Origin: Colwellia sp. PAMC 20917
Lineage (GTDB): Bacteria; Pseudomonadota; Gammaproteobacteria; Enterobacterales; Alteromonadaceae
DNA length: 64,000 bases
NCBI RefSeq assembly: GCF_001767295.1
Contig: NZ_CP014944.1
Location: 3,224,001-3,288,000, forward strand
Direction: 5' to 3'
In this document: one piece after another, positions 1 to 9,542 of the stretch
Position numbering within the stretch: position 1 is the stretch's first letter
How the letters are laid out: each line of letters begins with the position of its first letter
Translations under genes and position numbers: made by a program
The notes under the pieces: model-generated
The model's input: only the letters and a program-made list of their open reading frames with translations
Told to the model about the DNA's origin: nothing
Database searches by the model: none

Positions 1-522
1 CGGATACAGTAACCTATCTTACTGGTTCTGCTGATTATATTCTTACCCAATCAAGATGACTGACAAGCTATTTACCCGTCGGTTTTAGTTCGACCCTCTC
101 ACCGTAGAAGAACGAGTTAAACCCTAGTTTAACGATCATATTACTTTCCTGAAGATTTAAAGCTCACTGACTTTACTTACTATAGGTTCATTTTGACAAT
201 AGTCGCTATTAACGGTGTAAAAAGCTAGCTCACGATTTTTACTTTGTTGTCGAGCTTCATCAACGCTGTTACAAAAACTTCTGTTATCTAAAAACAAAGG
301 ATAATAAATAATGTTATTTCTAACCAGGGGGCGCTTCTAAATAGGCGTCAGTGCTGAGGAATTAAAATACGTTGTTAAATTTTCATTTAAGTTCACTTAT
401 GTTCATTTTGTGCTTTCTATATGACGACTAAACGATTATAAAAAATATTATTCGTTAATTTGTTTGCTTATGTTGATGCAGGTGGCAAAATAGCGACATC
501 TAACTCATAAAGTATAAGTTTA
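1..522. other. Left-edge region upstream of glpR, no complete gene
   Basis: No gene is supported here. The first 59 bases are open in one plus-strand frame and end in TGA at 57-59. That could be the tail of a protein lying outside the window, but 18 codons are too few to name it. The remainder is AT-rich non-coding sequence carrying the glpR promoter region and a candidate GlpR site at 388-407. Confidence 0.5.
388..407 (+). promoter_or_regulatory. Candidate GlpR operator upstream of glpR
   Basis: Two 10-base direct repeats, taagttcact and tatgttcatt, lie about 115 bases before the glpR start. They share the GTTCA core that is known from GlpR half-sites (TATGTTCG type). A better copy of the same arrangement lies before glpD. 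This suggests autoregulation by GlpR; the binding itself is inferred. Confidence 0.45.
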
Positions 523-1281
523 ATGACACAACAGCAACGACAAGCGTTAATTTTAGAGATGATTAAAAAAAGCGGTTTTGTCAGCATTGATGAACTTGTT
601 GAACACTTTAAAGTGACCCCACAAACGGTTCGCCGAGATCTTAATCAGTTAGCTAAAGTACAAAAAATTTCACGTCATCATGGTGGTGCCGGCATTGAGT
701 CAAGTACTGTCAATACTGATTATCAAACACGAAAAATTATGGATCTTCATGCCAAGGAAAAAATTGCTGCTGAGTTAGTGCGCATGATCCCCAATGGAGC
801 ATCGCTTTTTATCAATATAGGTACAACCACAGAAACCATTGCGCGTGCCTTATTGGACCATAAAGGTCTTCAAATTGTGACGAATAACTTAAATGTTGCT
901 TCTATACTGGGTGCCAAGGAAGATTTCTCTGTTGTTATTGCTGGTGGCGAAGTTCGCCATAGAGATGGCGGCGTCATAGGTGAAACAACGGAAGACTTCA
1001 TTAAAAATTTCCGTATGGACTTTGGTATTATTGGCATCAGTGGTATTGATATCGAAGGTTCACTTTTAGATTTTGATTACCGAGAAGTTAGAGTAGCTCA
1101 AGCTATTATTGCCAATTCACGGCAAGTGATTTTAGCGGCCGATCACTCAAAATTTGGTCGTAACGCTATGGTACGCTTAGGTAATATTAATCAAGCAGAT
1201 CACTTTTTTACCGATGCTCCACCTCCTGATGAAATACAGAAAATCCTTTCAGATCATAACGTCACTTTACATTTAGTTTAA
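523..1281 (+). CDS. glpR: GlpR, DeoR-family repressor of glycerol-3-phosphate metabolism
   Basis: This 252-residue protein has the DeoR-family plan. An N-terminal winged helix-turn-helix (about residues 3-57, with the recognition-helix motif TPQTVRRDLNQL) is followed by the DeoR C-terminal sensor domain with its conserved NIGTTTE and TNN motifs. In this family the C-terminal domain binds a sugar phosphate and releases DNA. The assignment as GlpR rather than another DeoR protein rests on the next gene being glpD and on GlpR-like repeats before both genes. The ATG at 523 gives a full-length protein. The likely effector is glycerol-3-phosphate. Confidence 0.9.
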   Translation: MTQQQRQALILEMIKKSGFVSIDELVEHFKVTPQTVRRDLNQLAKVQKISRHHGGAGIESSTVNTDYQTRKIMDLHAKEKIAAELVRMIPNGASLFINIGTTTETIARALLDHKGLQIVTNNLNVASILGAKEDFSVVIAGGEVRHRDGGVIGETTEDFIKNFRMDFGIIGISGIDIEGSLLDFDYREVRVAQAIIANSRQVILAADHSKFGRNAMVRLGNINQADHFFTDAPPPDEIQKILSDHNVTLHLV

Positions 1282-1414
1282 TTTATAATCATTATTTATT
1301 AGCACTAACTGTTAGCAATATATAGCGCCTTATCTTAAGGTTTAGTTTAAACCCTACTTGCTAAATAAATTTTTCTAATCAACAATCCTTTAATTATCCA
1401 TAAAAGTATAAATG

Positions 1415-1434
1415 TATGTTCGTTTATGTTCGTT
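1415..1434 (+). promoter_or_regulatory. Candidate GlpR operator upstream of glpD
   Basis: The decamer tatgttcgtt is repeated perfectly in tandem, head to tail, at 1415-1424 and 1425-1434. TATGTTCG is the half-site known for enterobacterial GlpR, where the halves are usually inverted; here they are direct, one helical turn apart. The site lies about 120 bases before the glpD start. Confidence 0.6.
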
Positions 1435-1555
1435 TTTATTGCTTTGTTTTCACATTGGTTGTATTGTTCAGCAAATAATATCAACGTTAAGTACAGGCAA
1501 GCGACAAAATAGTGAGGGCTAAAGTAATTTCCTCTGGTCGCAACTAAGGAACAAT

Positions 1556-3076
1556 ATGAAAGATCAAAGCGTTATTTATGATTTACTCGTTATTGGTGGG
1601 GGGATCAACGGTACAGGCATTGCTGCTGATGCAACAGGTAGAGGGTTAAATGTTTTACTTTGTGAAATGAATGATCTTGCCTCCTCAACCTCATCAAATA
1701 GCAGTAAACTTATTCATGGCGGTTTACGTTATCTCGAGTACTATGAGTTTCGCTTAGTTCGAGAAGGGCTTGCTGAACGTGAGATCTTATTAAAAAATGC
1801 GCCCCATATCATATGGCCTTTACGTTTTCGTTTACCTCATCGTAGTCACCTACGCCCTTCTTGGATGATAAGAATTGGCTTATTTATGTATGATAACTTA
1901 GCTAAACGAGCAACACTCAAGGGCTCAAAGGGAATTAAATTTGATAAAAATAGTCCCGTTGTAGATACAATCACTAAGGGATTTGAATACTCTGATGCAT
2001 GGGTTGATGATGCTCGGATGGTGGTTCTCAATGCCATCGCCGCCAGAGATAAAGGGGCGAATATTATGACGCGTACTCGTTGCTCAGATGCAAAAAGAGT
2101 TGGTGATATTTGGGAGGTAACACTCAATGACAATATCACCGGGGATAAACAGCTTGTTAAAACTAAAGCGTTAGTAAATGCAGCGGGTCCATGGGTAACA
2201 AGTATTTTCGATGAAGCATTAAAAAAGCCATCACCTAAAAAAATTCGTTTAATTAAAGGCAGCCACATTATAGTGCCGCGTATTCATAACGAGTCGCAGG
2301 CTTATATTTTACAGAATGAAGATAAACGTATTGTCTTTGTTATTCCTTATGAAGATGACTTTTCTTTGATTGGAACAACCGATATAGAGCATATCGGCGA
2401 TCCCGCGACAGCTTGTATTTCAAAAGAAGAAACTGACTATTTAATCTCGGTAGTTAATGGCCATTTTAAACACCAAATATCAAACAAAGATATCATTGCG
2501 ACTTATTCAGGTGTTAGGCCCTTACTCGATGACGAATCAGATTCGCCTGCAGCGGTAACCCGTGATTATACTTTCGAAGTAGATGCACCTTATGGCAAAG
2601 CGCCCTTACTGTCAGTGTTTGGTGGAAAAATTACCACTTACCGTAAATTATCTGAAGCTGCAGTTAATGGAATTATTGATCATTTTCCCGATGCGGGTGA
2701 ATGTATAACAGCAGATACGGCTTTACCGGGGGGAGACTTTGACAATCAACACAATTTACAAACCAGCTTGCAAAGCCAATATAGCTGGTTACCCTGTCAA
2801 ATAATTAAGCGTTATGTTCGCTCTTACGGTACGTTAAGTCATAAAATCTTGGCTGGAATTAACTCACTAGAAGGCATGGGTGAGTATTTTGGTGCCGGTC
2901 TTTACCAACGCGAGGTAGAGTACTTAATTCAACAAGAATGGGCTGTTGATCTTGAAGATATTATTTGGCGCAGAAGCAAACTTAGCCTACATTTAACTCC
3001 CAAAGAAAAATCTGGATTAGCACATTTTTTAGCGACATTTAATTCCAGTAATAAAGTTACATCTACCATTGAATGA
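1556..3076 (+). CDS. glpD: GlpD, aerobic glycerol-3-phosphate dehydrogenase (FAD)
   Basis: The 506-residue protein is the usual length for GlpD. It oxidises sn-glycerol-3-phosphate to dihydroxyacetone phosphate at the inner membrane and passes electrons to quinone. The N-terminus has the FAD-binding dinucleotide fold (VIGGGINGTGIAADATGRG, about residues 12-30), followed by the family motif KLIHGGLRYLEYYEF and, near residue 355, FGGKITTYRK. The ATG at 1556 follows an AAGGAAC ribosome-binding site. It is transcribed alone behind glpR. No glpF or glpK is present in the window, so glycerol uptake and phosphorylation must be encoded elsewhere. Confidence 0.96.
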   Translation: MKDQSVIYDLLVIGGGINGTGIAADATGRGLNVLLCEMNDLASSTSSNSSKLIHGGLRYLEYYEFRLVREGLAEREILLKNAPHIIWPLRFRLPHRSHLRPSWMIRIGLFMYDNLAKRATLKGSKGIKFDKNSPVVDTITKGFEYSDAWVDDARMVVLNAIAARDKGANIMTRTRCSDAKRVGDIWEVTLNDNITGDKQLVKTKALVNAAGPWVTSIFDEALKKPSPKKIRLIKGSHIIVPRIHNESQAYILQNEDKRIVFVIPYEDDFSLIGTTDIEHIGDPATACISKEETDYLISVVNGHFKHQISNKDIIATYSGVRPLLDDESDSPAAVTRDYTFEVDAPYGKAPLLSVFGGKITTYRKLSEAAVNGIIDHFPDAGECITADTALPGGDFDNQHNLQTSLQSQYSWLPCQIIKRYVRSYGTLSHKILAGINSLEGMGEYFGAGLYQREVEYLIQQEWAVDLEDIIWRRSKLSLHLTPKEKSGLAHFLATFNSSNKVTSTIE

Positions 3077-3113
3077 TAACAAATAAAGCCTAGTTATATC
3101 CTCCTGTCTTTGT

Positions 3114-3165
3114 AAATACAGTACTCGCTTTGACAAATTTAGTGAGTTAGCTCAGTACTGTATTT
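3114..3165 (+). terminator. Hairpin downstream of glpD
   Basis: Perfect 12-base inverted arms (AAATACAGTACT at 3114-3125 and AGTACTGTATTT at 3154-3165) enclose an inner complementary pair TCGCT/AGTGA. The structure follows glpD by 37 bases. The U-tract after it is short, so it may act as a weak terminator or 3'-end stabiliser. Confidence 0.55.
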
Positions 3166-4047
3166 CTACGATAAATTAAGTGGTTAGATAACACTCTAAG
3201 AGCATGTTATTAAAGTGTAACGGTTAAGATTACACCAAGAAAAAGCGTATATAAAACCTTTTTTAACATGTTCAATCGGTTTAAACCCCATACGCCTTAT
3301 CCCAAAACTGTCTGCTTATTTTATAGCACTAATTATGGTCAAAGCACTTATCGTCTAGGGGTTTTCCCTAATAGAATAAAATAATAATATTCGATATTAT
3401 CCGCTTAATATAAGGTTGCGATACTTTATAGCTGCTTGAATAATTAAGTTGAAATATTAACGATATCAATATTATTAAGCACTCAATAAAGGTATTTATT
3501 GCTTTCTTTCTTGATGGTTTTAGGTGGTTTAGTACTTGTCCTATCTTTAATTAATCACGCAAATTTAACCTTTTAAAGACAACAATATTTCTACACTTAA
3601 GCAAAGTGACGTATTGCCCCTGCTTTTATTTGTTAGCTTATCCGCTAATTTTTGTGTTGGAATTTTATTGTTTATTGTATTACTTCAGATAACTTTATTT
3701 AGGAAGAATCCAAAAATCTCCTTAATAACAGCGTACTTACAATGTATTTACAATTACTAAAATGACTTTTATTTATGTAAGTAAATGTTTCTGTTAATTC
3801 AAATATAATGATGTTACCGTGGCCAAAATACAGATTGTTGTACATTTGTGCTGTTATTTTTTAGTGTGGTAATTTTGAATTTTAGAATACAGGTTCGAAA
3901 AAAATCACCATTAATATGGCTAGGTGCAAATTAATCATTAGAGATTCAAATTAATAGGTTTTGCGGCTTAATTTAGACGATGAACTCCAAAACATAAACG
4001 CATTATATTTTTTAAATTATCGATGGAGTCATCATGGTTACTTTTAT
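3166..4047. other. Long AT-rich gap before the Kai signalling operon
   Basis: About 880 bases without a convincing gene on either strand. The sequence is very AT-rich and presumably carries the promoter of the operon starting near 4048. No clear -35/-10 pair, sigma-54 site or operator was found by eye. An open frame with a TTG at 3961 extends the kinase by 29 codons upstream. Confidence 0.5.
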
Positions 4048-7000
4048 ATGAGCAAGATTAACAATCCTGCCTTAGGCTCTCAGCAAAAAGTAGACAAAAA
4101 TGTTTACACACGAAGCTTAATCGAAGCCAGCCTTGATCCGCTGGTTACCATCAGCCCAGATGGTAAAATAACCGATGTTAACGAGGCGACTATTAAAGTC
4201 ACGGGTGTTAACCGTAATAATCTTATCGGTACTGATTTTTCGGTTTATTTTACCGAGCCTGAGAAAGCCAGAGAAGGCTACCTACAGGTTTTTGCTAAGG
4301 GCTTTGTCACCGATTACCCGCTCACCATACGCAATAAAGACGCTCGTCTAGTCGATGTCCTATATAACGCTTCGGTTTACAAAGATGTTGATGGCAAAGT
4401 ACTCGGTGTTTTCGCCGCTGCTCGAGATGTCACACAACAAAAGCAAGCTTCGCAATACGCACGTAGTTTAATTGAAGCCAGTCTTGACCCGCTAGTTACT
4501 ATTAGCCCTGACGGTAAAATCACCGATGTTAATGAAGCGACCGCTAAAGTAACGGGTACAGCGCGTAATAAACTTATCGGTACCGATTTTTCGAATTACT
4601 TTACAGAGCCAAATAAAGCACGTGAAGGTTATCAGCAAGTATTTGCTAAAGGCTTTGTCACTGATTATCCGTTGACCATCCGCAATAAAGACGCACGTTT
4701 GGTCGATATGCTTTACAACGCCTCTGTCTATAAAGATGTTAATGGTAATGTGCTTGGTGTTTTTGCTGCTGCGCGTGATGTTACCGAGCAAAAACAAGCA
4801 TCGCAATATGCCCGTAGTTTAATCGAGGCTAGCTTAGATCCGCTGGTTACAATTAGTCCTGATGGCAAAATAACCGACGTGAACGAGGCGACAGCTAAAG
4901 TGACGGGCGCCGCGCGCAATGATTTAATTGGTACTGATTTTTCTAATTATTTTACTGAGCCAGAACAAGCGCGTGAAGGTTACCAGCAGGTTTTTGCGAA
5001 AGGATTTGTTACCGATTATCCACTAACTATCCGTAATAGTGATGGTCGTCTGGTTGATGTGCTCTATAACGCCTCCGTCTATAAAGACGTGAATGGCAAT
5101 GTGCTTGGCGTCTTTGCCTCAGCGCGCGATGTTACCGAGCAAAAGCAAGCATCACAATATTCTCGTAGTCTAATTGAAGCCAGTTTAGATCCGCTGGTAA
5201 CCATCAGCCCAGACGGAAAAATTACTGATGTTAACGAAGCGACAGCTAAGGTCACCGGTGCAGCACGCGATAAACTGATTGGTACTGATTTTTCTAATTA
5301 CTTTACTGAACCAGAGAAAGCGCGTGAAGGTTATCTGCAGGTATTTGCTCGAGGCTTTGTTACCGATTATCCGTTGACTATTCGCAATAGTGATGGCCGC
5401 TTAGTTGATGTACTTTACAATGCATCTGTTTATAAAGATGTTAACGGTGATGTGCTCGGCGTGTTTGCATCTGCGCGTGATGTTACCGAACAAAAACAAG
5501 CTTCACAATACGCCCGAAGCCTAATCGAGGCGAGCGTCGATCCTTTAGTGACGATCAGTCCAGATGGCAAGATAACCGATGTTAATGAAGCCACTATCGA
5601 AGTTACGGGTGTTGAGCGCGAAGAGCTGATTGGTACCGATTTTTCGAATTACTTCACTGAACCCGAAAAAGCGCGTGAAGGTTACTTGCGGGTATTCGCT
5701 AAAGGTTCTGTAACTGACTATCCATTAACGATTCGCAATAAAGACAGCCGCTTGATAGACGTACTTTACAATGCGTCGGTCTATAAAGACGTCAATGGTA
5801 AAGTACTCGGAGTTTTCGCAGCCGCTCGCGACGTCACAGAGCAAAAGCAGGCGGAAGCAGAAATTGTTGCACAATCGAAAATTCTTGAACGCCAGAACTG
5901 GATTGGTGAAGGCCAACGTATGCTCAGTGAGCGTATGCAAGGTGAAAAAAACGTTGTAAAACTGGCCAACGATATTATTACCTGTGTTGCCGAACGTGTC
6001 GGTGCGCAAGTAGGGGCGCTGTTTCTTCTTGAAGATGAGTCATTTAAATTAAGTGGACGATTTGCTTACCGCACTCATGCTGGCGTGCCTGACATATTCG
6101 CTTTAGGCGAAGGTTTGGTCGGTCAAGCTGCTGCTGGGCGCAAAGCCATTGTGTTAAACAATGTCCCCGATGACTATGTGCTTGTTGGTTCGTCGCTCGG
6201 TCAAATAGTGCCAAAGAGCGTGCTGGCGATGCCGATATTCTTTGATGAAAAAGTAGAAAGTGTTATTGAATTGGCTTCGTTAGCGCCTTTGTCAGAGTTG
6301 CAGCGTGAATTTCTCAACAGTACGGCTTTAGGTATAGGTATCGCTATCCAAACGGCACGTTCTAGAGAGCGACAAAAAGAATTATTAAAAGAAACACAGC
6401 GCCAGTCAGATGAACTTCAGCAACAACAAAAAGAACTGAAAGTCGCTAACGAAGAACTCTTAGAGCAATCGCGTCGCGTCAAATTATCTGAGGAAAAGCT
6501 CCAGACTCAGCAGGAAGAGCTGCAAGTTACCAATGAAGAGCTTGAAGAAAAAAACGTGTTATTGCAACGCCAGAAACAGGAAGTGGAACGAGCGCGTAAG
6601 AGCATCGAAGAGAAAGCGAGTGAATTGGCTTTAGCGAGTAAGTATAAATCTGAATTTCTGGCTAACATGTCACATGAATTGCGCACGCCGCTTAATAGTC
6701 TGTTATTACTGGCACAAGGCTTGGAGCGAAATAAGGAAGGAAACCTCACCGAGGAGCAAGTCGAGTCAGCGAAAATTATTTACGGCAGTGGTGGCGACTT
6801 GCTGACATTGATTAATGACATTCTCGATTTATCAAAAATCGAAGCCGGTAAAATGAACCTTTCAACGAGTAATGTGCGTGTCGAAGAACTTGCCGGGAGA
6901 ATTCGTTCATCATTCGAACATATGGCTACTGACAAGGGACTGGACCTAAAAGTAGTTATTGAGCCAGATGCGCCGATTGAAATTTTTAGCGATCGCACCC

Positions 7001-8691
7001 GAGTAGAACAGGTAATACGTAACTTGTTATCCAATGCCCTTAAGTTTACTGAACGTGGCGGAGTGGTCATTAGCTTTGGTAAACCTGCAGCGAATACTAA
7101 TTTATCACGCAGTGGTCTCGATAACGATTGCTGTCTTGCTATCTCAGTAAAAGATACTGGTATTGGCATTGAACTTAAACAGCAAATGGTTATTTTCCAA
7201 GCATTCCAGCAAGCCGATGGCGGCACGGCGAGAAAATATAGTGGTACTGGTCTAGGGCTGTCAATCTCGAGAGAGCTTGCTATGTTGCTTAATGGCGAAA
7301 TTCAATTGGAAAGTGAACTAGAACAAGGTTCAGTGTTTACGCTTTATCTGCCATTAACGCTAGAGATAACAAAAAATGACATAACATCTGACACTGAGAA
7401 GTCACCAGTAAGCGGTAGCAATGAATGGTCAACCATAGGCCATAGGTCAGTTCCACAAAGCAAGACTGTTAGTGGCGATCGTGAGCATCTTTCTGTAAGT
7501 GATAAAGTGATGCTTATTATCGAAGATGACTTGAAATTTGCTAAAATTCTTTCTGAAAGATGCGGCAATAAGGGCTTTAAGTGTCTGACGGCACCTAGCG
7601 GTGAAGTCGGTCTGGAACTAGCATCTATACATCAGCCGAGCGCAATCATTCTCGACATCGAGCTACCAGGTATTGATGGTTGGAGTGTACTTGCAACCTT
7701 AAAGGATGATATTAATACTCGCCACATACCTGTGCATATTGTTTCAGCCAAAGACACTAGTGTTGACTCTAACACCAAGTCATTAGGCAATGGCGCTATT
7801 GGCTTTACAACTAAGCCGCTGAGACAGGAAGATATCGAATCGATTCTCAGTAAACTACAAACAACTTATTCGAGTGCTCATAAGCGAGTGTTAGTGGTCG
7901 AAGATGACCCTGTCATATCGCAACAGACAGTTGATCTGATCGCGAGTGATGACATAGTTGTCGATGTGGCAGAAACTGGCGCTGAAGCTCTGCAAGCACT
8001 GCGAAATAAACACTACAATTGTGTGGTGCTCGATCTCAAGTTACCCGATATGGACGGTCCTTCTGTGCTCGAGATATTAGAAGCTGAAGGCGTAGAGTTG
8101 CCACCGATAGTTGTTTCAACGGCTCGCGAATTGACGCGGACAGAAGAAGAAACGCTGCGCGAACACACACAGAGCATTGTCATTAAAGATGGCCGTTCCC
8201 AAGAACGGTTACTCGATGAAGTCTCGCTATTCCTTCATCGAGTAGTCGATGAAATACCAGCGACGAAAAGAAAAGCTATTCAAGATCTTTATGATACCGA
8301 CGAAGTTCTGCGTGACAAAAAAGTCCTTATCGTCGATGACGATATGCGAACGACCTTTGCGATGGCGCGTTTGCTGACCGACCGTGGTATGAAGCCGCTT
8401 AAAGCAGAGAATGGTGAGCGCGCTTTGCGTCTACTTAGTGAGCAACCGGACGTAGACTTAGTGCTAATGGATATTATGATGCCGGTAATGGATGGGTACA
8501 CCACCATGGAACGAATTCGCAGTCAGGAGCAATTCCAAAAGTTGCCTATCATCGCACTTACCGCCAAAGCAATGCCCGAGGATCGTCAAAAATGCTTGGT
8601 CGCTGGAGCGAACGATTACTTGTCTAAGCCTGTAGAGGCGGATCAATTAGTGTCGATGATCAGAGTATGGCTATACCAAGGAACTTTATGA
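4048..8691 (+). CDS. Hybrid sensor histidine kinase: five PAS repeats, GAF, kinase core, three receivers
   Basis: This protein has about 1547 residues. Residues 22-606 are five tandem PAS/PAC modules of exactly 117 residues. A GAF domain (about 630-775) follows, then a coiled coil (about 773-868) and a HisKA helix with His876 in MSHELRTPLN. The ATPase domain has the motifs NLLSNALKF, KDTGIGI and GTGLGLSI. Three receiver domains start near 1154 (IIEDD), 1279 (VVEDD) and 1425 (VDDD). There is no signal peptide or membrane segment, so it is cytoplasmic. I chose the ATG at 4048; a TTG at 3961 adds 29 residues without an obvious role, and neither start has a strong ribosome-binding site. It overlaps cheR by ATGA. 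It is probably the input kinase for the receiver proteins downstream. Confidence 0.93.
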   Translation: MSKINNPALGSQQKVDKNVYTRSLIEASLDPLVTISPDGKITDVNEATIKVTGVNRNNLIGTDFSVYFTEPEKAREGYLQVFAKGFVTDYPLTIRNKDARLVDVLYNASVYKDVDGKVLGVFAAARDVTQQKQASQYARSLIEASLDPLVTISPDGKITDVNEATAKVTGTARNKLIGTDFSNYFTEPNKAREGYQQVFAKGFVTDYPLTIRNKDARLVDMLYNASVYKDVNGNVLGVFAAARDVTEQKQASQYARSLIEASLDPLVTISPDGKITDVNEATAKVTGAARNDLIGTDFSNYFTEPEQAREGYQQVFAKGFVTDYPLTIRNSDGRLVDVLYNASVYKDVNGNVLGVFASARDVTEQKQASQYSRSLIEASLDPLVTISPDGKITDVNEATAKVTGAARDKLIGTDFSNYFTEPEKAREGYLQVFARGFVTDYPLTIRNSDGRLVDVLYNASVYKDVNGDVLGVFASARDVTEQKQASQYARSLIEASVDPLVTISPDGKITDVNEATIEVTGVEREELIGTDFSNYFTEPEKAREGYLRVFAKGSVTDYPLTIRNKDSRLIDVLYNASVYKDVNGKVLGVFAAARDVTEQKQAEAEIVAQSKILERQNWIGEGQRMLSERMQGEKNVVKLANDIITCVAERVGAQVGALFLLEDESFKLSGRFAYRTHAGVPDIFALGEGLVGQAAAGRKAIVLNNVPDDYVLVGSSLGQIVPKSVLAMPIFFDEKVESVIELASLAPLSELQREFLNSTALGIGIAIQTARSRERQKELLKETQRQSDELQQQQKELKVANEELLEQSRRVKLSEEKLQTQQEELQVTNEELEEKNVLLQRQKQEVERARKSIEEKASELALASKYKSEFLANMSHELRTPLNSLLLLAQGLERNKEGNLTEEQVESAKIIYGSGGDLLTLINDILDLSKIEAGKMNLSTSNVRVEELAGRIRSSFEHMATDKGLDLKVVIEPDAPIEIFSDRTRVEQVIRNLLSNALKFTERGGVVISFGKPAANTNLSRSGLDNDCCLAISVKDTGIGIELKQQMVIFQAFQQADGGTARKYSGTGLGLSISRELAMLLNGEIQLESELEQGSVFTLYLPLTLEITKNDITSDTEKSPVSGSNEWSTIGHRSVPQSKTVSGDREHLSVSDKVMLIIEDDLKFAKILSERCGNKGFKCLTAPSGEVGLELASIHQPSAIILDIELPGIDGWSVLATLKDDINTRHIPVHIVSAKDTSVDSNTKSLGNGAIGFTTKPLRQEDIESILSKLQTTYSSAHKRVLVVEDDPVISQQTVDLIASDDIVVDVAETGAEALQALRNKHYNCVVLDLKLPDMDGPSVLEILEAEGVELPPIVVSTARELTRTEEETLREHTQSIVIKDGRSQERLLDEVSLFLHRVVDEIPATKRKAIQDLYDTDEVLRDKKVLIVDDDMRTTFAMARLLTDRGMKPLKAENGERALRLLSEQPDVDLVLMDIMMPVMDGYTTMERIRSQEQFQKLPIIALTAKAMPEDRQKCLVAGANDYLSKPVEADQLVSMIRVWLYQGTL
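4111..5865 (+). repeat. Five tandem 351-bp PAS-coding repeats
   Basis: The unit RSLIEAS(L/V)DPLVTISPDG recurs at 4111, 4462, 4813, 5164 and 5515, always 351 bases (117 codons) apart. The protein copies are almost identical, but the DNA copies differ at many third codon positions. Over the first 16 codons, copies 1 and 2 encode the same residues with about ten synonymous differences. Confidence 0.97.
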
Positions 8692-9542
8692 CTAAGCAAC
8701 GTACAGAAGTCGTGAATACTATCGAGACAGAGAAAATAGAAATTGACCGATTATTGGAAGATATTTATCAGCACCACGGTTATGACTTTCGTTCTTATGC
8801 CCGCGCTTCGATCGAACGCCGTATTCGTCTGTTTATTGCCAGCAAAAATTGCGTTTCGATCTCTGAAATTATGCCGAAGTTGCTTAGCGACCGTGAGTTT
8901 TTTGCCGAATTCATCAGTTACTTTTCTGTCTTGGTAACAGAGTTATTCCGTGATTCTTTCGTCTATCGCTTGGTACGAGAGCAAGTGGTGCCACTGCTAA
9001 AAACCTGGCCACATATCAAAATATGGCATGCGGGTTGCGCTACTGGTGAGGAAGTCTATTCGCTAGCTATCATACTTAAAGAAGAGGGGATATACGATCG
9101 CACAACGATCTATGCCACCGATATTAGTGAAGAGGCTATTGATAAAGCGAACGAAGGCATCTACGAGATGGCTGCGTTGCGCGAAGCCACACTGAGATAT
9201 CAGCGTGCTGGTGGCAATGCTTCATTTTCAGATTATTATCATGCTCGTTATAACGCGGCTGCGATGGATGCAGCGCTGAAAGAGCGAATCGTATTTTCCA
9301 CTCATAATCTTGCTACCGATAGCGTCTTTGGTGAAATGCATTTGATTTTTTGTCGAAATGTCCTGATTTACTTTAATCCAGAATTACAAAACCGCGCGCT
9401 GGGATTGTTTACTGACAGCTTAGTACATGGCGGATTTCTTTGTCTTGGCACTAAAGAAGATATCAGCTTTTCTAAGGTTAATACCCGCTTCGAAGTGGTT
9501 GACGAAAAAGCGAAAGTCTATCGTAAGCAGGACAGAATATGA
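8688..9542 (+). CDS. CheR-type protein methyltransferase
   Basis: This protein of about 284 residues transfers a methyl group from S-adenosylmethionine to glutamate side chains. The N-terminal helical CheR domain comes first (about residues 15-75). The catalytic domain then has the SAM motif HAGCATGEEVYSLAI, TDISEEAI and the late motif FCRNVLIYF. The ATG at 8688 is preferred: it has an AAGGAAC ribosome-binding site and forms an ATGA overlap with the kinase stop. An in-frame ATG lies at 8667. There is no chemoreceptor, cheA or cheW nearby. The target is therefore unclear; it may be the adjacent kinase or a receptor encoded elsewhere. Confidence 0.9.
   Translation: MTKQRTEVVNTIETEKIEIDRLLEDIYQHHGYDFRSYARASIERRIRLFIASKNCVSISEIMPKLLSDREFFAEFISYFSVLVTELFRDSFVYRLVREQVVPLLKTWPHIKIWHAGCATGEEVYSLAIILKEEGIYDRTTIYATDISEEAIDKANEGIYEMAALREATLRYQRAGGNASFSDYYHARYNAAAMDAALKERIVFSTHNLATDSVFGEMHLIFCRNVLIYFNPELQNRALGLFTDSLVHGGFLCLGTKEDISFSKVNTRFEVVDEKAKVYRKQDRI

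Noticed and set aside
3-59. Open frame running in from the left edge and ending in TGA
   Set aside because: Only 18 codons are visible, too few to show that it is coding or to name it.
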